Positions 1 to 12,774 of a stretch of DNA of 64,000 bases are shown here, piece by piece. Made by a program: the position numbers and the translations under genes. The notes beneath the pieces were generated by a model. That model had not been told where the DNA came from. It saw nothing but the letters and a program-made list of their open reading frames with translations, and searched no databases. Location of the stretch: positions 9,335,001 through 9,399,000 of the forward strand of contig CM055605.1 in NCBI GenBank assembly GCA_029379385.1. The letters run 5' to 3'. Every line of letters starts with the position of its first letter. Within the stretch, counting starts at the first letter, position 1. The stretch is from Quillaja saponaria. Its lineage: Eukaryota > Streptophyta > Magnoliopsida > Fabales > Quillajaceae.

Positions 1-999
1 ATTCTAAAGGGGCAATAATAACTAATCAAACTAGTTGATTTAATACATTTAGTCCGCTAAATGTGGCAGCTAATTTTGATATCAAAGACCAGCATCCATA
101 AGCATGTTAATTGCTAAGACTAAGATGCATTAGTGAAATAAAAAACATCTGTTTCTTATATGGAAAAACACAAGTTGGTTATAGCCAGAGTCAAGTTGAA
201 AATTCAAAATGCATTAAACAATTAATCCGAAGTTTAATAGAGCAGAAGAAGCAATAGAACTTGAGTACTAAGTATATAAACACGAAAGCACCTAGAAATA
301 GTATGAAGTTTTCTGAAATTCATAAAAAATGTTTAAGATTTGGACATAGTTATTCATCCTTACCTCTCATTGACCTGCCTTTGTTTCTTGTATTGCAGGT
401 CCCTCTTATCATTTTTTGCATATAATATGGTGCATCTTATCAACTACCAAAACTTAATTCAAGGGTAAAACCAAAAGGATATGACCATTTCCACAGCCAA
501 TTTAGCTATTTTCTCTACGTAATCAATATATATAAACCTGCCCTTAACATCAATAAGAAAATGCTAGAAAAACAAAGCCCCCCTATGCAGCATATACACA
601 AAGTTTTCTAAGTTATAGTTTTTACAAAAGAACATCCTTTTACAGAAAAGAGAACAACCCACCAAGTTAGAGATTAAAAGAGATTGGGGTTTTGTAGGGG
701 ATGTCACCGACTTGAGCTGTAGTTGAAGATACAAACATGGCCTTCCCTCTATCGGGCATACGATTATCAACTCTGTAGAAACAAATTGCATACACTTCAG
801 TTCAATTTTGTCAACGATTTCCAGAACTGGAGCTTAATATGTACAAGTGGTAAATGAAAATTTTGAATAATATTTTTTTTTTTTGGTCATTTTTTCAGCT
901 GCCAAAGGTTTATTGCAAGATTCTCGTAGAGCAGTTGATCTTGGGGGCATGATATAGCGCGGCTTAATAAATGATCGTATTCCGTGCGAATGGTAGTAA
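1..999. other. Non-coding stretch at window start
   Basis: No coding region can be supported here; the ORFs present are short and resemble nothing I recognise. The stretch at about 235-310 resembles the blocks at 5745-6075 and 12775-13165 (shared words around 'gaaagcacct'). It is probably the 3' flank of the first unit of the resistance-gene array. The rest is unremarkable AT-rich DNA. Confidence 0.5.
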
Positions 1000-1545
1000 A
1001 AATAAGACAAAATGACATCATTTTATCGAAAATATTTATTAATTTCGTCTCAAAAATAATTTTTGATTATTTTCATCTCAAATTTTATAAAAATATTTGT
1101 AATATGTTCCTTAAGTCTAACACCGTAAATATTTTAATTAAAAAATACTGATATGACTTCAAATATTTTATTAAGTGTGTCATGTATGTTGAATTAGTAA
1201 AAAAATATTATCCTTTTTCTATCGAAAAATTAAAAAAATATTATTAAATACATAAATTTTTAAAATGTTCTAATAATTAAAATTAAAATTTCATAATTTT
1301 TAATGAAAATAAGAATAAGATCATGCATGAGATGAGTAAAATAAAAATGTCACCTTAGCACCCATGTGCCAAAAAATTAAGTCTCATAGGTAATTTTTAA
1401 TCTAATGTTAAATGGTGTTAGGCTAGAGGAGACATTATAAGTATTTTAAAAGTTTTGGGATTTAATTGATAAAAAATAAAAATAAAAATAAAAAAACTTT
1501 TTCTAGAAAATTAATATAAATGAGATATTTTACAAATTATAAATA
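1000..1545. mobile_element. MULE-like non-autonomous element (long imperfect TIRs)
   Basis: The left arm (about 1000-1140) and the reverse complement of the right arm (about 1400-1545) align imperfectly over more than 100 bases. Both contain a 'CTAACACC' word about 120 bases from the tip. There is no ORF. The tip sequence (gacaaaatgacat) is shared with the element at 3968-4600, so they are probably one family. No clear target-site duplication was found, so the ends are approximate. The superfamily is an inference from the long terminal inverted repeats. Confidence 0.45.
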
Positions 1546-2799
1546 TTTTTTTAATAATAAAAATAACATGATGCCAACACGTGTCAATGTGATTTAATGA
1601 TGTTATCCTTCCTGTTTTGTATAAGAAGTTCTCAAAATATGTCTAATATTTCTTTTCACTTATTTCTTTAACCTTTTTCTCAAAATTTATTTTAATCATG
1701 ATTCTAATCATTCACTCGTTTAATCTCTCTCTTCAACTTTGTCTTTCCTTTCCTTTTCATAAGTCATTATGGATCCTTTCATTGAGGATCGAAGCTATAT
1801 TCAAAAATTCAAGTCTAAGATCTACACTTTCGACCTTTTGTATTATTATTTTTTGATATTTTCATTTTAAATTTAAGTGTTAAGCTCAAAAATTAGTCAT
1901 GCTCACTTTATAACTAATGACCGAGTCACATTGACTCACTCAAGTTTGAAAAAATGATTTTATTTTTATTTTTTATTTTTTTATGTAGTAAACTAATATG
2001 TAATTAGTAAAATTGAGAGGAAAATCTTATTATGAATCCACTGAATTTGAGAAATACATATATATATAAATTGTTATATTAGAACATAATATGAAATCAG
2101 CAATATTATTTAAAAATAAATAAATTATAATTAATGTGCATAAAATTAAATTAGTATTTAGTTTGAATTTTATAAAATGTAGATTCTGTATTCATTTACT
2201 TATTTATTGAAAGTAAAACAAAATTTTGTAATTTATTAGCAACTTTTATGTATTTAAGTTATCTAACTAACATATTAACGTGGTTTCCAATAAGTTCATT
2301 TCTACCTAAAAAACAAAATAAACAGGGGAAGGAAAGAAAAAAATAAAATAAAAAGAAAGAATAGAGGCTTAATAGTGAGTCAACTAACTTTTAAAACAAA
2401 GTATATGCTTAACTGAACAAGTAAAATTAACATGAGAAAAATGATAAACCAAAAAAAAATGAGAACAAACATTATTCCAAGTTAACTTACAATCTTCAAG
2501 TGTCAAAAATTTGGACAATAATTTCTGGGCTGGGGCTACAAATGCTATAAAAGCACAATGAATAGTCCATGAAGTGGCTTTGGTGCTTCCAATTGGACCA
2601 CAGCTCCAAGTCAACAGGAATCATAAGCCGAATGAATGTTAGTGTGCCCTAACACATTTAGCAGTAAATTTTAGGAACCATATGATATATAATATTAATG
2701 GTGAAGGTGTTCAAAGGAGATGATTTCAGAATCAACTATCAAGACTAACACAAAGGTACACCAGGGCCTAATCACTTAGTGCCTACATATTTTTTCACT
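1546..2799. other. AT-rich intergenic DNA
   Basis: No supported gene. The minus-strand ORF at 2384-2614 has no recognisable domain. It may be the degenerated 3' untranslated part of the resistance-gene copy that follows. Confidence 0.4.
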
Positions 2800-3830
2800 T
2801 TCTTGTTCTAGGGGAAGACCAAACTAAAAGTATAAGAGACATGAATATGAGTCTTCTAAGCCAGAAACATGGAGAGAAACTGAACTTTCAGGATTCTGGT
2901 GGTCCATTGTAAGAAGTGAATTTGTTTAAAATAGAGTAAGAACGCAGAACCAATCTTCAAACAGCATTTTAGAATTTTGGAATAAAAAGTTCCAATACAA
3001 AAATTCCCAAGAGAAACATGTCTGCTCAAACCCCAACCCATGCGGCAGGCAATGAGCTTGGGACAACAATAGATGTAAAGATCATCTAATTTGGGGGGTA
3101 GACCCTCTTCAGGAAATGATTCCAGTAGCGGAAAATCTGACAAGAATAGCTCCCCAAGAGATGGAAGGAGGGTGTGCATTTGTTCAGGTAGTGACTTCAA
3201 ATTTTCCATATCAGCAATACGACACCATTCAAGTTTGGGAGCGGATAGTCCTCCTTTAGGAAATGAAACAAATTTAGGGCAACTCGGTATATGAAATGAA
3301 ATGAGGGACACAATAAGCTGTTGATTTTCCTCTGGAACCTGAAAGGGTTTCAAAAATTTTACAGCCAAACAAACAGAGAGTTTGAAGCTTTGGAAATAAG
3401 TACAACGAAAAGGAACAGAGAGAATCACAGCTATTATCAACAGACAATTATTGAAGGGAACTATAGCAATAGCACATAGGCAATTCCACATTTGGACAGT
3501 TAAAGATTGCCAAGCTCTGGACGAAGGGGTTAATTGGCAGAGTTTTCCGAAGCAAAGAACCCAGGATGCCTCTTCCATTTATTTTTATACCTGTCAATGT
3601 AGACGGCAGGTGTTCCAGCAGTAACTTCTGGCATTCTTTTGACTCAAGGATTTCCATCAGTGGAGATTTGGGAATTGAAGACTCTAGCTGGTGGCACTCC
3701 TCTATCACTAAGTTTTTTAAACAAGGAAGATCATGTGGCAGTTGCCCCTTTAGCTTTGGACAGTTGTTTATATTAAACACACGAAGATGTGGGAAAGCTC
3801 CACATTCATTTTGACCTTCAAAACAACACC
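2800..3830 (-). pseudogene. CNL copy 1: LRR remnant of RPP13-like resistance gene
   Basis: Minus-strand translation gives typical C-terminal LRRs of an RPP13-like CC-NB-LRR protein. About 3780-3450 reads 'NNCPKLKGQLPHDLPCL' and 'LLLEHLPSTLTGIKI'. About 3340-2990 reads 'SCPKFVSFPKGGLSAPKLEW' and 'ENLKSLPEQMHTLLPSLGEL'. The same segments occur in the longer copy at 15559-19217. There is an in-frame stop right after 'CYCYSSLQ' (about 3447) and a frame change before 'EENQQLIVSLISF' (about 3340). The coiled-coil and NB-ARC regions are absent upstream. The homology at 2805-2905 is non-coding and matches the 3' flanks of copies 2 and 3. It is a dead fragment unless transcribed as RNA. Confidence 0.85.
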
Positions 3831-3967
3831 ATTTTTACCAAGCCGCCATGTTCACAAAATTCAAATTTTCAAGGGATTTAAAAGGTTGAACAGCTGATGT
3901 TGAATTGTCTCCATAACTAATTCTAATTAAGGGTCATGTTGCTAAAAATACTTCACTACTTAAATCA

Positions 3968-4600
3968 TGACAAAATGATATTTACTGTCACTAAAATATC
4001 ATATTTTTGTTAACTTCATTATAAAACTATTTTTTCAATCAATTTCATCCTAAAATTTTTATATTATTTGCAATGTATTTCTCAGGTTTAACATCATTAA
4101 TATTTTCAACAAAAAATTCGTAGTGTGCACATGTATTCTGAATTGGCAAAAAAAATATATAAATAATTGTCCCTAAAGTATCATCTTTTGGTCAATGTTA
4201 TTCAAAAAGTATGAGGTTTTGTCAATTTTGTCCTAAGATTATTTTGTACTCTTATTCTCTCATTCTTTTCTCTCTCAAAATTTTTTCAAATATTATCAAA
4301 TTTTAAAAAATGTTATTACCATCCTCATAATTTCATAATTTTTTGGAAGAAATAGTGAAAAAAGGAGTGAAAGAACATGCATAAGATGAATAAAAAAAAA
4401 AAATTACATGTGGCAAAAAATATATATATTTTAAGCCACGCAGTAATTTCCATATCCAATTGTTAACGATTTTAGATTGAAGGAAAACATGACATATGAT
4501 TTAATAGTTTTGGGACAAAATTAATCAAAAAAATACTTTTTGGACTAAATTAATAAAGTGTGACATTTTAAAGATGGTATATGTCATTTTGCATTATCAT
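3968..4600. mobile_element. MULE-like non-autonomous element, second copy
   Basis: The left tip 'gacaaaatgatatttac' and the reverse complement of the right tip 'gcaaaatgacatatac' start terminal inverted repeats that can be followed imperfectly for about 120 bases. The interior is AT-rich without an ORF. The tips resemble the element at 1000-1545. The ends are approximate because no confident target duplication was seen. Confidence 0.5.
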
Positions 4601-5282
4601 TAACTACACAAATATAAAATGTGTAAGAGGGGTCATTCTACCTTATCATTTGACACTTCATATGATTTATAGTATAAGATTATACAGTGTATTAGACTGC
4701 TATCTTATCATTTCCCTCCATATATCTTTATATTGTCAGGTATAGTATAAGAGAAGGTTAACAGTATAAGTCCATACTATCATATTATTGCCAAATGCTA
4801 TATAAAAGCCAAATTGATAGTCTTATATTATCATATATTCTTATACAATATCTCAAACAAATCCTATAATATTTTATCTACTTTTGAACATATTAGTATA
4901 AGTCATTAAAAAGTCAATAAATTATGAAAATATCAAGCTAAGATGTCTTACTTATATCTTGAATTAAAACCACATACCTTAAAAATTTCAGCTTCATCCA
5001 TTTTTTTAAAAACTTTTTATATAAAATATATATAATTATATATCTTAAACTTTAATTTTTTTTTAAAAGTTGCGGGTTTAGCTTTTCAAAATATACTCCT
5101 CAATCAACTTGTAAAATTTTAAAAACAAGAAGTTCTTATATATATTTCTTAGACAAAAATGTGTTACATAAATTTTTTTTACAAAAGTACAGTAGTTGAT
5201 TCTTACATGTTTCTATGTTTGAATGAAACTTTGTTACCATACACACGATTTTGTAATTGTTGCATCTACAGTCATTCTTTTT
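4601..5282. other. AT-rich intergenic DNA
   Basis: No gene is supported. Repeated short 'tatagtataag/cttatac' words between 4640 and 4870 suggest a decayed miniature element, but I cannot define its ends. Confidence 0.3.
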
Positions 5283-5400
5283 TAATACATTGAGAGATCG
5301 GGATTCGAACCCACAACCAGGGGAGGGGAAATGACCTAAAGCTCGATAGACATGTGAACTAAGCTCTCTAATTGATCTACACTCATTCTGCGGCGAGGTC
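5283..5400 (-). repeat. Possible tRNA-derived SINE head
   Basis: On the minus strand a box-B-like 'GGGTTCGAATCCC' (about 5292-5304) follows, about 75 bases downstream, a box-A-like 'TAGATCAATTAGAGAGC' (about 5368-5384, compare TAGCTCAGTTGG). This is the spacing of an RNA polymerase III promoter inside a tRNA-like sequence. It cannot be folded into a functional tRNA with an acceptor stem by eye, so a SINE or tRNA-like relic is more likely than a tRNA gene. Confidence 0.35.
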
Positions 5401-5744
5401 AATGTGCTTATTTCTATATTTGGATAAAATGTCTATTCTTGCCTAATTGGTGATATATGGTTTCAATGTGCCTATTTTTTAGGAGCCAGGTATAAATGCA
5501 AAGTAATCTCTTTTCTGGAGAAGCTGAAGGAAACTAAGGAAATAAAGGAATCAACTCGGTTTTGATCAATTCAAATTTAACAATTACAAAAGATTTCTCA
5601 TCCAGCATTTCTTTTTGGGACCTAGCTAAATCTGGGTTTCATATGCAAGAGAAAATGTAGAGGCAGCCCTCTCTTTCTCGTGAAAATAGAGACTCCCCAT
5701 GAGCTAATTACATAGAAAATTGAGAGTTGTGATCTACCATCTTT

Positions 5745-6075
5745 CTTCCATAAATTCCTCTTGAATGCATTATATAATACACAGACTAAAACATGGGAAT
5801 CCCTATATTTCCTTCCTGAAGTACAAGTCTAACAGGGCAGAAGATACCATAGAACTGAAAGTTGGCATGAAAGCACCTGAAAACAGAATAAAGTAATTAA
5901 ATAAATATGAGGTTTTGCTTGTCAGACCATGAGAAAAACAAAGCCCTAAGTTCCAGTAATGAGATTTCATCAGGGAAGGACTTCTGAGCTACAAGCTTTT
6001 GCTTTGCATTTCTTTTTCCATCCAGAGGTTCACAGAATGGTGATTAACCATTAAAGAAAGTAATCAAGGATTATG
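5745..6075. repeat. Duplicated block 3' of CNL copy 2
   Basis: This non-coding block matches 12775-13165 over most of its length, for example 'catgggaatccctatat', 'ggcatgaaagcacctg' and 'ctacaagcttttgctttgca'. Both copies lie about 2 kb on the 3' side of a minus-strand CNL remnant. They therefore mark the edge of a tandemly duplicated unit. Confidence 0.75.
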
Positions 6076-8164
6076 CAATCAACTTTTGCACTCTTTACAA
6101 AGATGAATAATGTGCTCAGAGGGTCCTGAACACCAAACTTTTGCTTTACTATCTTTGATAATAGTAATTCAACCCACTAGGTTAAAGATACACTTTCAGC
6201 ACAAGTGATAAAAAAATGAGAAGTAGGTCATATATGAGCATATATGCGGATAGACTCAAGAAACTATTTTTCCTATGAACATTTGAGGACAAGGAAGAAG
6301 TAATATGGTGAATCAATAAAGAAATCAGAAAGGAAAGGCTTAGCTTCTTTTTTTCATGAAAAAACATTTATCAGCTTCTTTCCTCATATATCATGTCAAG
6401 GTAATGTTAGCCAAGAACAATGCTTGACAATTAATTTGTATTGATTAAATACCTAGCAAGGGGAATTGTTCACTGAAAACCTGTTGTTTATTACCAATTG
6501 CCCTCACATTCCACCTTTTTGAGTTTTGTGCTCAATGATAAGTTTATCCATACTTCCAGTTCAGTATTGGAATGTCATTCCAACAAAGATAAGGTTACAA
6601 AAATGTTAGTCAATAAATTTTTGACAATCCATAGTTGGTAAACCTTAAAATAGAAAATAAAGCATGCATGTGCCCATAATTACAAGTTTAAGAGCATATG
6701 AAAAATAAAATGAAAGAAAACGTGTTGGTAAGTCATGTATTGTCTATGGCTCTATATTCATGTGCTGACTTACAGAGCTACTACCAATTGGAGAAACTGG
6801 TAGAACATGCACAGAGTAATAATAGCTAAGCAAAGAATATGTAATGCAACATAGAGCCATGCTTTATGGAGAGTCAATTGGCTGACAAAAACAAAATGGA
6901 TATTAAGAATTTTGGATCAAATGATTTAACCTCTAGTGTAGTTGAGAATCCATGCATTATGTCAAGCTCTAACCATATTCTGCAGATTAAAGGGGAAAAG
7001 ATGACTGCCTTAATTGAGAATGTTCCCAGATTATATGTTTCTCCCAGAACCCAACTGCAAATCAACAATTTCTTTGTCTCAACAACATAACAAAATAGAA
7101 ACTAGGCAACAACAGATTTGTATTAACATAATATTATGGATGTAAATACTAAAATATAAATATTTTCATCTGGATGGTAGCTTCCCAGAGATAAGTCACA
7201 ATCAAGATGCAACTCAATATTAACTTATATTATTCCAAACCAGTCATGACTGTCAAAAGATTATTTTTATCAATACAATGCCACAATGTTACACTTTTCG
7301 ATTTTTATTTTTTTTAACATACTTTATCACTTCAATTCAAATGACACTTTAAGCAAATGATCAGTGCCTTACCATCCTAATCTCAAAGATGTTATTCACA
7401 CACCTCTTCTACATATCCCAGTTTAAGCTTTGGTAATTATCATATATCAATATTGCTTTATTATAGTATGTTGATACCAAGATATGAGATGGGCATGTGT
7501 ATTCTCCACAGCTGACAAACCCAACAAGTTTGCGTGTGCAGAGGCATGTAAGATATTATAACTTATTCTTGGACCTAACGGCTTAAACTTTAGAATAGTT
7601 ATTTGACAATGACAAATAACTATATATTACCAACATTAGATAAAAAAAGCAGTTGTGTTAAAAGTCCCAATCCCACTTCCACAGAACAAGATCTGATTAC
7701 AACTTTTCCACTATAGGCATTACTTTTTTCGTTTGCCATGCAAAAGAATATCTTTATAAATTTCTAATAGTAAACCAACTTACAGCTTTGGTAATTGATG
7801 AGATGCAGATGCTCAATTGAATATGTAAAATGAACATGATAAAAATTATTGTTAGTAGCACTTGCAATCTTATAGTCACATAAGTTAGACTAGAAGGATA
7901 TAAATGTAATAATAACAACAACATGAAGAGGTATGTTCATATAAATCATAAGTCAAATGAAAGAAAGTGTGGCACAGCCCACCAAATTTACCATAAAAAT
8001 TACAGGATATGAGTCTGTCATCATTTATAATGTAAATCGAGACGGAGTTTAAGAACATTATTTCATACTTGACTATCCAAACTAATGCGGACCACCAGGA
8101 CCTAATCATTCCAGACTCCAGTGCTTGTATATATAAATATATTATGTGGATTTTTATTTTTTTT
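6076..8164. other. Intergenic DNA inside duplicated CNL unit
   Basis: About 2 kb with no recognisable coding sequence. ORFs such as 6866-7090 lack any family signature. The position corresponds to the 3' flank of CNL copy 2. Confidence 0.4.
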
Positions 8165-9660
8165 TTCTTATTTGAAGGGAAAACCAAATTAGAAGTATAA
8201 GCATGATGAGTCTCCTCAGCCAGAAACTTGGAGATAAACTTACATAATAGCCCTAGATTATGATTATTGTAGTTCACGGTAAGAAGTGTATTTAATTAAC
8301 TTGAGTAAGAATTTAGAACCAAGCCTGAAATCTTCAGAACTTTTGGATTCAACTTTTCCAATAATTGACAAACACCAACAACCAGAACACGTGTTAATAG
8401 TGTCTGATCCCAGTTTGACATGCAAAGTCCGAGTGATTCTTGCGGTAGCAATCATCCATTAGACCTGGTCAAACCAAAGCAACATGGTGAAGTATGAAGT
8501 TTATGAATGATGAAAAATTCATTAGCATTTTCAGATGAATTAACTGAAATAATATAAAGTGAAGTTTGTAACAAAGAAGAGGAATATTGCCTCTTAAGCC
8601 AAATGACCATAAGAACTGTGTTTCTTCTCATTCTCGAACTTGTAGGTCATGTGATTATCTAGTTGTCAATTGGTATACAGGGCTGCGAGCAAACTTATAT
8701 TGGTCTTCTCCTTTCTCCCTATGGCACTGCAGTTTAAGCTGAGGACATTTACCCAATATAATGAGAGTTGACAAGGACCTGGTAAAACCCTCCTCGAGAA
8801 AACCTTGGAGTTTAGGGGCAGTTGTGTATATATAATCTTTTGAGAGATGTTAGGTGTAGAAGGCCCTTGGACTCTTGTAGTGAATTGATCTCAAATTTTA
8901 ACATCTAACAGAAGAAAGAGCAGTAAGAGAGTTAGGGAGCAACCCTTTCTCAGGAAAAGACTCCACATTATCACATCCACCACCAAAAATAAAGTACTTC
9001 AGAGAATCAAATTTGTTCAAACCCCAATCCGTGGAAGACAATGACTCTGGGGCAATCACTGATGAAAAGTGAGTTTCGTTCAGAGGGTAAACCCCGTTGG
9101 GAAATTATTCGAGTAATGGGCAGTTCATTAATATTAGTGTATGAAGAGATGGAAATAGTGTGTGTGCATGTTTGAGAGAAAGACTTCAAATTATTCATAT
9201 TGATAGCAGTAAACAGTTCAAGGTTGGGGGAGGGCAATCCTTCCTTGGGAAATGAAGTAAATTTGAGGCAAAGGCAGATTTTTAAGATTCTGAGAGACAT
9301 GATAAACCCTTGGCACTCCTCTGAAACTAAAAGGGTTTCAAGATGTTTACACTTACACAAATGGGGATCTTGAAGCTTGGGAAAAAAGTGCAGCAAAAAG
9401 GAATTGAGAGAATCAAAGTTATTATCCACAAACAAATAGGTAAGGGAACTATAGCAATAGCGCATGGACAATTGCACATCTGGCCAATTATAGATTTCCA
9501 TAACTGGAGCGAATTGAAGACTGAAGCTGCAGGCACTCCTCAATAACTAAGTTTGTTAAACAAGGAAGATCTTGCAGCAGTTTCCCCTTTAGCTTTGGGC
9601 AGTTGTTTATACAAACCTCCATGGAATAGGCATCCATAGATCACTTCAGCCCTCTGTAGA
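8165..9660 (-). pseudogene. CNL copy 2: decayed LRR remnant
   Basis: Minus-strand translation at 9543-9007 gives LRR pieces parallel to copy 3: 'MRYCYSSL', 'NSFLLHFFPKLQDPHL', 'LCLKFTSFPKEGLPSPNLEL' and 'MNNLKSF'. A different frame at about 8960-8860 reads 'NVESFPEKGLLPNSLTAL'. At about 8780-8690 there is a C-terminal-like 'QCHREKGEDQYKFA' that matches 'QRCQKEKGEDWHKIA' of copy 3. Several stops and frame changes intervene. No coiled-coil or NB-ARC sequence is found upstream. The segment 8165-8275 is the non-coding 3' flank shared with 2805-2905 and 15010-15120. It is more decayed than copy 1. Confidence 0.8.
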
Positions 9661-10093
9661 GACTGCTACCAAGATGAACCTGCGAAAAAACACAACTTGA
9701 AAATACTTGCATTTAAAGTGTTAGCACACAATGAACTATAAATGGTTGTGGATTAGTCTCTATCTTTGCTTAGATTTGAAATACTCAAACTTGCGAAATA
9801 TAATTCAGACAGCACAATTTATTTCAGCTCAACCATAAATTGTATCAAAAAATTTAGTTACTTATTTCAACCCAAAGCAAAGGGATTGCAGGCAATTACG
9901 TCTGTAAAAGCCCAATTAATGCTATAGCCTATGAGCCTGGGGCAACTATCGATGGAAAGTTCTTTAACAAACTTTTATAAAATATAAGGTAATAAACACA
10001 AAAATAACCAGAAATTCAGCAAAGGTAAAAAATTAGGAGGCTAATCAATCAATGAAATGAAATTTCTGCAGGGAATGTAAAAAAAGAAGGATA
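9661..10093. other. Spacer between small ORF and CNL copy 2
   Basis: No gene. On the minus strand there are plausible splice acceptors ('ccctgcag' at about 10070 and 'tttttcgcag' at about 9680). A transcript starting at the TATA box near 10470 could therefore be spliced into the LRR remnant. This is inference only. Confidence 0.3.
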
Positions 10094-10351
10094 TTACCGC
10101 AAGGAAATTAGGGTTTTGAGTTTTCTTTTTTGTTCGGCCACAATCTTAGCCGGTGTATTCAGCCTCTGGTGGAATAGTCTCTGAAACCCTGGATCCAAAG
10201 AGTAGACCGAAGCCATCAGTAGCTTGATCTCAAAATCAGTAGCCTTATACCCGCGTGTTGGTCGCGGTGGTGGACTGTTAAGGATGGCAGGTAAACGGTG
10301 CTCGGTCCCTTCAGGGGTTTTAGGCGAAGAAGGATCTTTCTTCATTGCCAT
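10094..10351 (-). CDS. Small basic protein, 85 codons, possibly SMR-like CDK inhibitor
   Basis: A short ORF from ATG at 10351 to a stop at 10094-10096. It is preceded by a CT-rich leader and a TATA box about 120 bases upstream, so it looks like a real transcription unit. The N-terminal third, 'TPEGTEHRLPAILNSPPPRP', resembles the conserved TP...H.IP...CPPAPRK motif of SIAMESE-related cyclin-dependent kinase inhibitors (small plant nuclear proteins). The cysteine is replaced by serine, however, and the C-terminal half ('GYKATDFEIKLLMASVYSLD' and a Lys/Arg-rich tail) is not one I recognise. A GT donor overlaps the stop ('TTGCG|GTAATA'), so the true C-terminus may be spliced. The family assignment is weak, but the gene call itself is reasonable. 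Confidence 0.5.
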   Translation of the reverse strand: MAMKKDPSSPKTPEGTEHRLPAILNSPPPRPTRGYKATDFEIKLLMASVYSLDPGFQRLFHQRLNTPAKIVAEQKRKLKTLISLR

Positions 10352-10468
10352 CAAAATCGAAGATCAAAGTGAGAGTGAGAGACAGAGAGCTAGAGAAACT
10401 GAGAGAAGGAGAAGCAGAGAGATTTCGCAAGAGAATGCGTTGAGGAGGCGCTAAAACGGTCTCGACAG

Positions 10469-10477
10469 TATTTATAG
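10469..10477 (-). promoter_or_regulatory. TATA box of the 85-codon gene
   Basis: The minus strand reads CTATAAATA, about 118 bases upstream of the ATG at 10351. It is followed by a CT-rich leader (about 10440-10370), typical of plant 5' untranslated regions. Confidence 0.6.
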
Positions 10478-10499
10478 GGTCTCACATTTAGCGCGTGAA

Positions 10500-12774
10500 G
10501 GCGGTGAAGGTTTACGCGGGATCCAATATGTCCGTTACTTTTTCCTCGCCTCGTCCTCATTAGTCGTCGTTTTTGAATTTTGAACCATCTTTTTTTTTTT
10601 TCTTAGGGTGCAAATTTTTTTATTTAATTTTACATACGGTAATTGGTCTTTTTTTTTAATTTTGTGTATAAGTCTCTTACTTCTGTGTGACTAGGTGAAA
10701 CGTGTAAGTTTTTGGTTAATTATTTTTAAAAGAAAGTTTTCCTTAAAATAAATTTTTATTTATTTTTAAACATATTAATAAATTATTTAAAAATTAATGA
10801 ACTATCAAAACAACGAAGTTATCTTATGACTTATATCTTAATATCTTTTTTACATAAGCTAATATATCCCATATAGTAAAATTTTTCATACTAAATCAAT
10901 TTATAAATGGGATGTACTATATATATATATATATTTTTTTTTTTTCTTCTAAAAATTTCAAAATTACATATGGTGAAATCACCATATAAGGAAAAAAATA
11001 ATATATATATATTGGGGGGGGGGGGGGGGGGGGGGGAAAGCATGTGTAAAATTTTATCTGTGTGGCATTGTTGACACTCTAAATTTACATTACATGTAGA
11101 CTAAGTTGAGGTTAGGCTGAGAGAAGGAAATGAAGCATCCATCATATGAGAAAAAATTAAGTGTCAAGCCAAATGCAATTAAGCAAAAGTGTTGGAGGCC
11201 GATTAAACTTGTTCCCTTATGACAATAGTAGAAATTCGGCCAATAACTTCTGCGTAGATTTTGTGAGATTTTTTAATGTAAGATAATTAATTACAGTTAT
11301 TTATTATCAAAGTGACTGTTACAACAATAGGTTTTGACAAAATCAATAAATTTGTATTTCTCGTTTATTTAATCTTTAGGTGTAAGTCCAATCTCATTAA
11401 GAATTCGTGATTGTCCCTCTTCACAAGTATTTTTTTGTGGGCTCAAAACATTAACGTTACAAAGACTTCTCAACTATTAAACTCATGCCCTTGACATTGA
11501 AAGGCTTCTTAGGGGCCAATGGGCCTATTTCTTATTTGAATTTAATGCCTCGATTATTGCCTAATTGGTGATGATTCTTTCATAAAAAAATAATAAAAAT
11601 TCGTGATGATTTCACTTTGCTATAATACTTGGTATATAATATTTAATTATTTATATTAATTAATCAATTACAATAGAGTAAAAAATCTAATTCAACAATT
11701 AACAATATTATAATTTATAATACCACTATAAAATAAATAAAACAACTCATAATTGAATAAAAAGTAAAATTGAAACAGTAATCATTAGATTCTGGTCCTT
11801 CCGTCTTTTTATGGCAGATGCCTTCTCACATATATGATTCATTTGTGTAGTATAAACTTTTTTCTATTTAAAGCTTGAAATGTTTGTTTGGATATAAAGT
11901 TTTAAAATATAAAATACTTCTATATTATGCTTTCTTCTTGTAGTTTGTTGGTTTAGCCCAAATTCGAAACCTGAGAAAAAAAAAATACTTCTATATTAAT
12001 TATCCTGAGAGAAGCAACTCACTTTGATCAATTCAAATTTAATTTCAAAAGATTCTTATCAGCATTTCGTTTTCAAAAATGAAAAGCCACTATTTTGAGC
12101 CAACAACAACTGATGTTTGATATTTAATTTATATCTACAAGTTAACTAATTGCATGCCTAATGATTATAAACACAAAAAATGATCAAGAAATGAGCTAAA
12201 GGAAATTTTACTTTCACAGGAAGAGAGAGGAGACCTAAATATGAATTTATTTTCATTAGTGGCAGACTTTTTTTTTTTTTTTCTTAAATAGAGAACTAAT
12301 TATTCAATAAATTAAAAAAATAAGTATTTTTCAATTTAAAAAAATGGAATAAGTACTTATACTTAAAACAAATTTTTTGATATGCTTTAAAAAAATAAGT
12401 CAATATTTAACTCAAATACTAAGGGTGAAATGTAGAAATTTAGTTAGATATATTTAAATTGATTATTATTATAAAAAAATGAATAAATACATCAAATAAA
12501 AAAATTAAACGTAAAAATAAACAATCAAAACGAAAGAGAAAAAAAAAAAACTCTCGTTCTAAAATTTTAAGAATAATTTGATATTAAATATGTATTATAA
12601 TTAAATAGGAACTAAGTTTACTGAGAAAAAAAATTGTCTTATTTTTCATTTCATGTCTCTTAGTTGGGTTGAGCTTTACGAAAAAAGTGAGAGTCAAATA
12701 AAAAAATTTGATTAGAAAATAGTTCTACATTTACATTAATTTCATACTATCTGAGTTTAAGAAGTTGTGGTAGT
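10500..12774. other. AT-rich intergenic DNA with poly-G tract
   Basis: No gene is supported. The stretch has an (AT)n run near 10918-10935, a 23-base G homopolymer at 11014-11036 and long AT-rich segments. Coding signals are absent on both strands. Confidence 0.5.

Noticed and set aside
10224..10454. Plus-strand ORF opposite the small minus gene
   Set aside because: Arg/Glu-rich C-terminus is the antisense of the CT-rich leader; the TATA box and the composition favour the minus strand.
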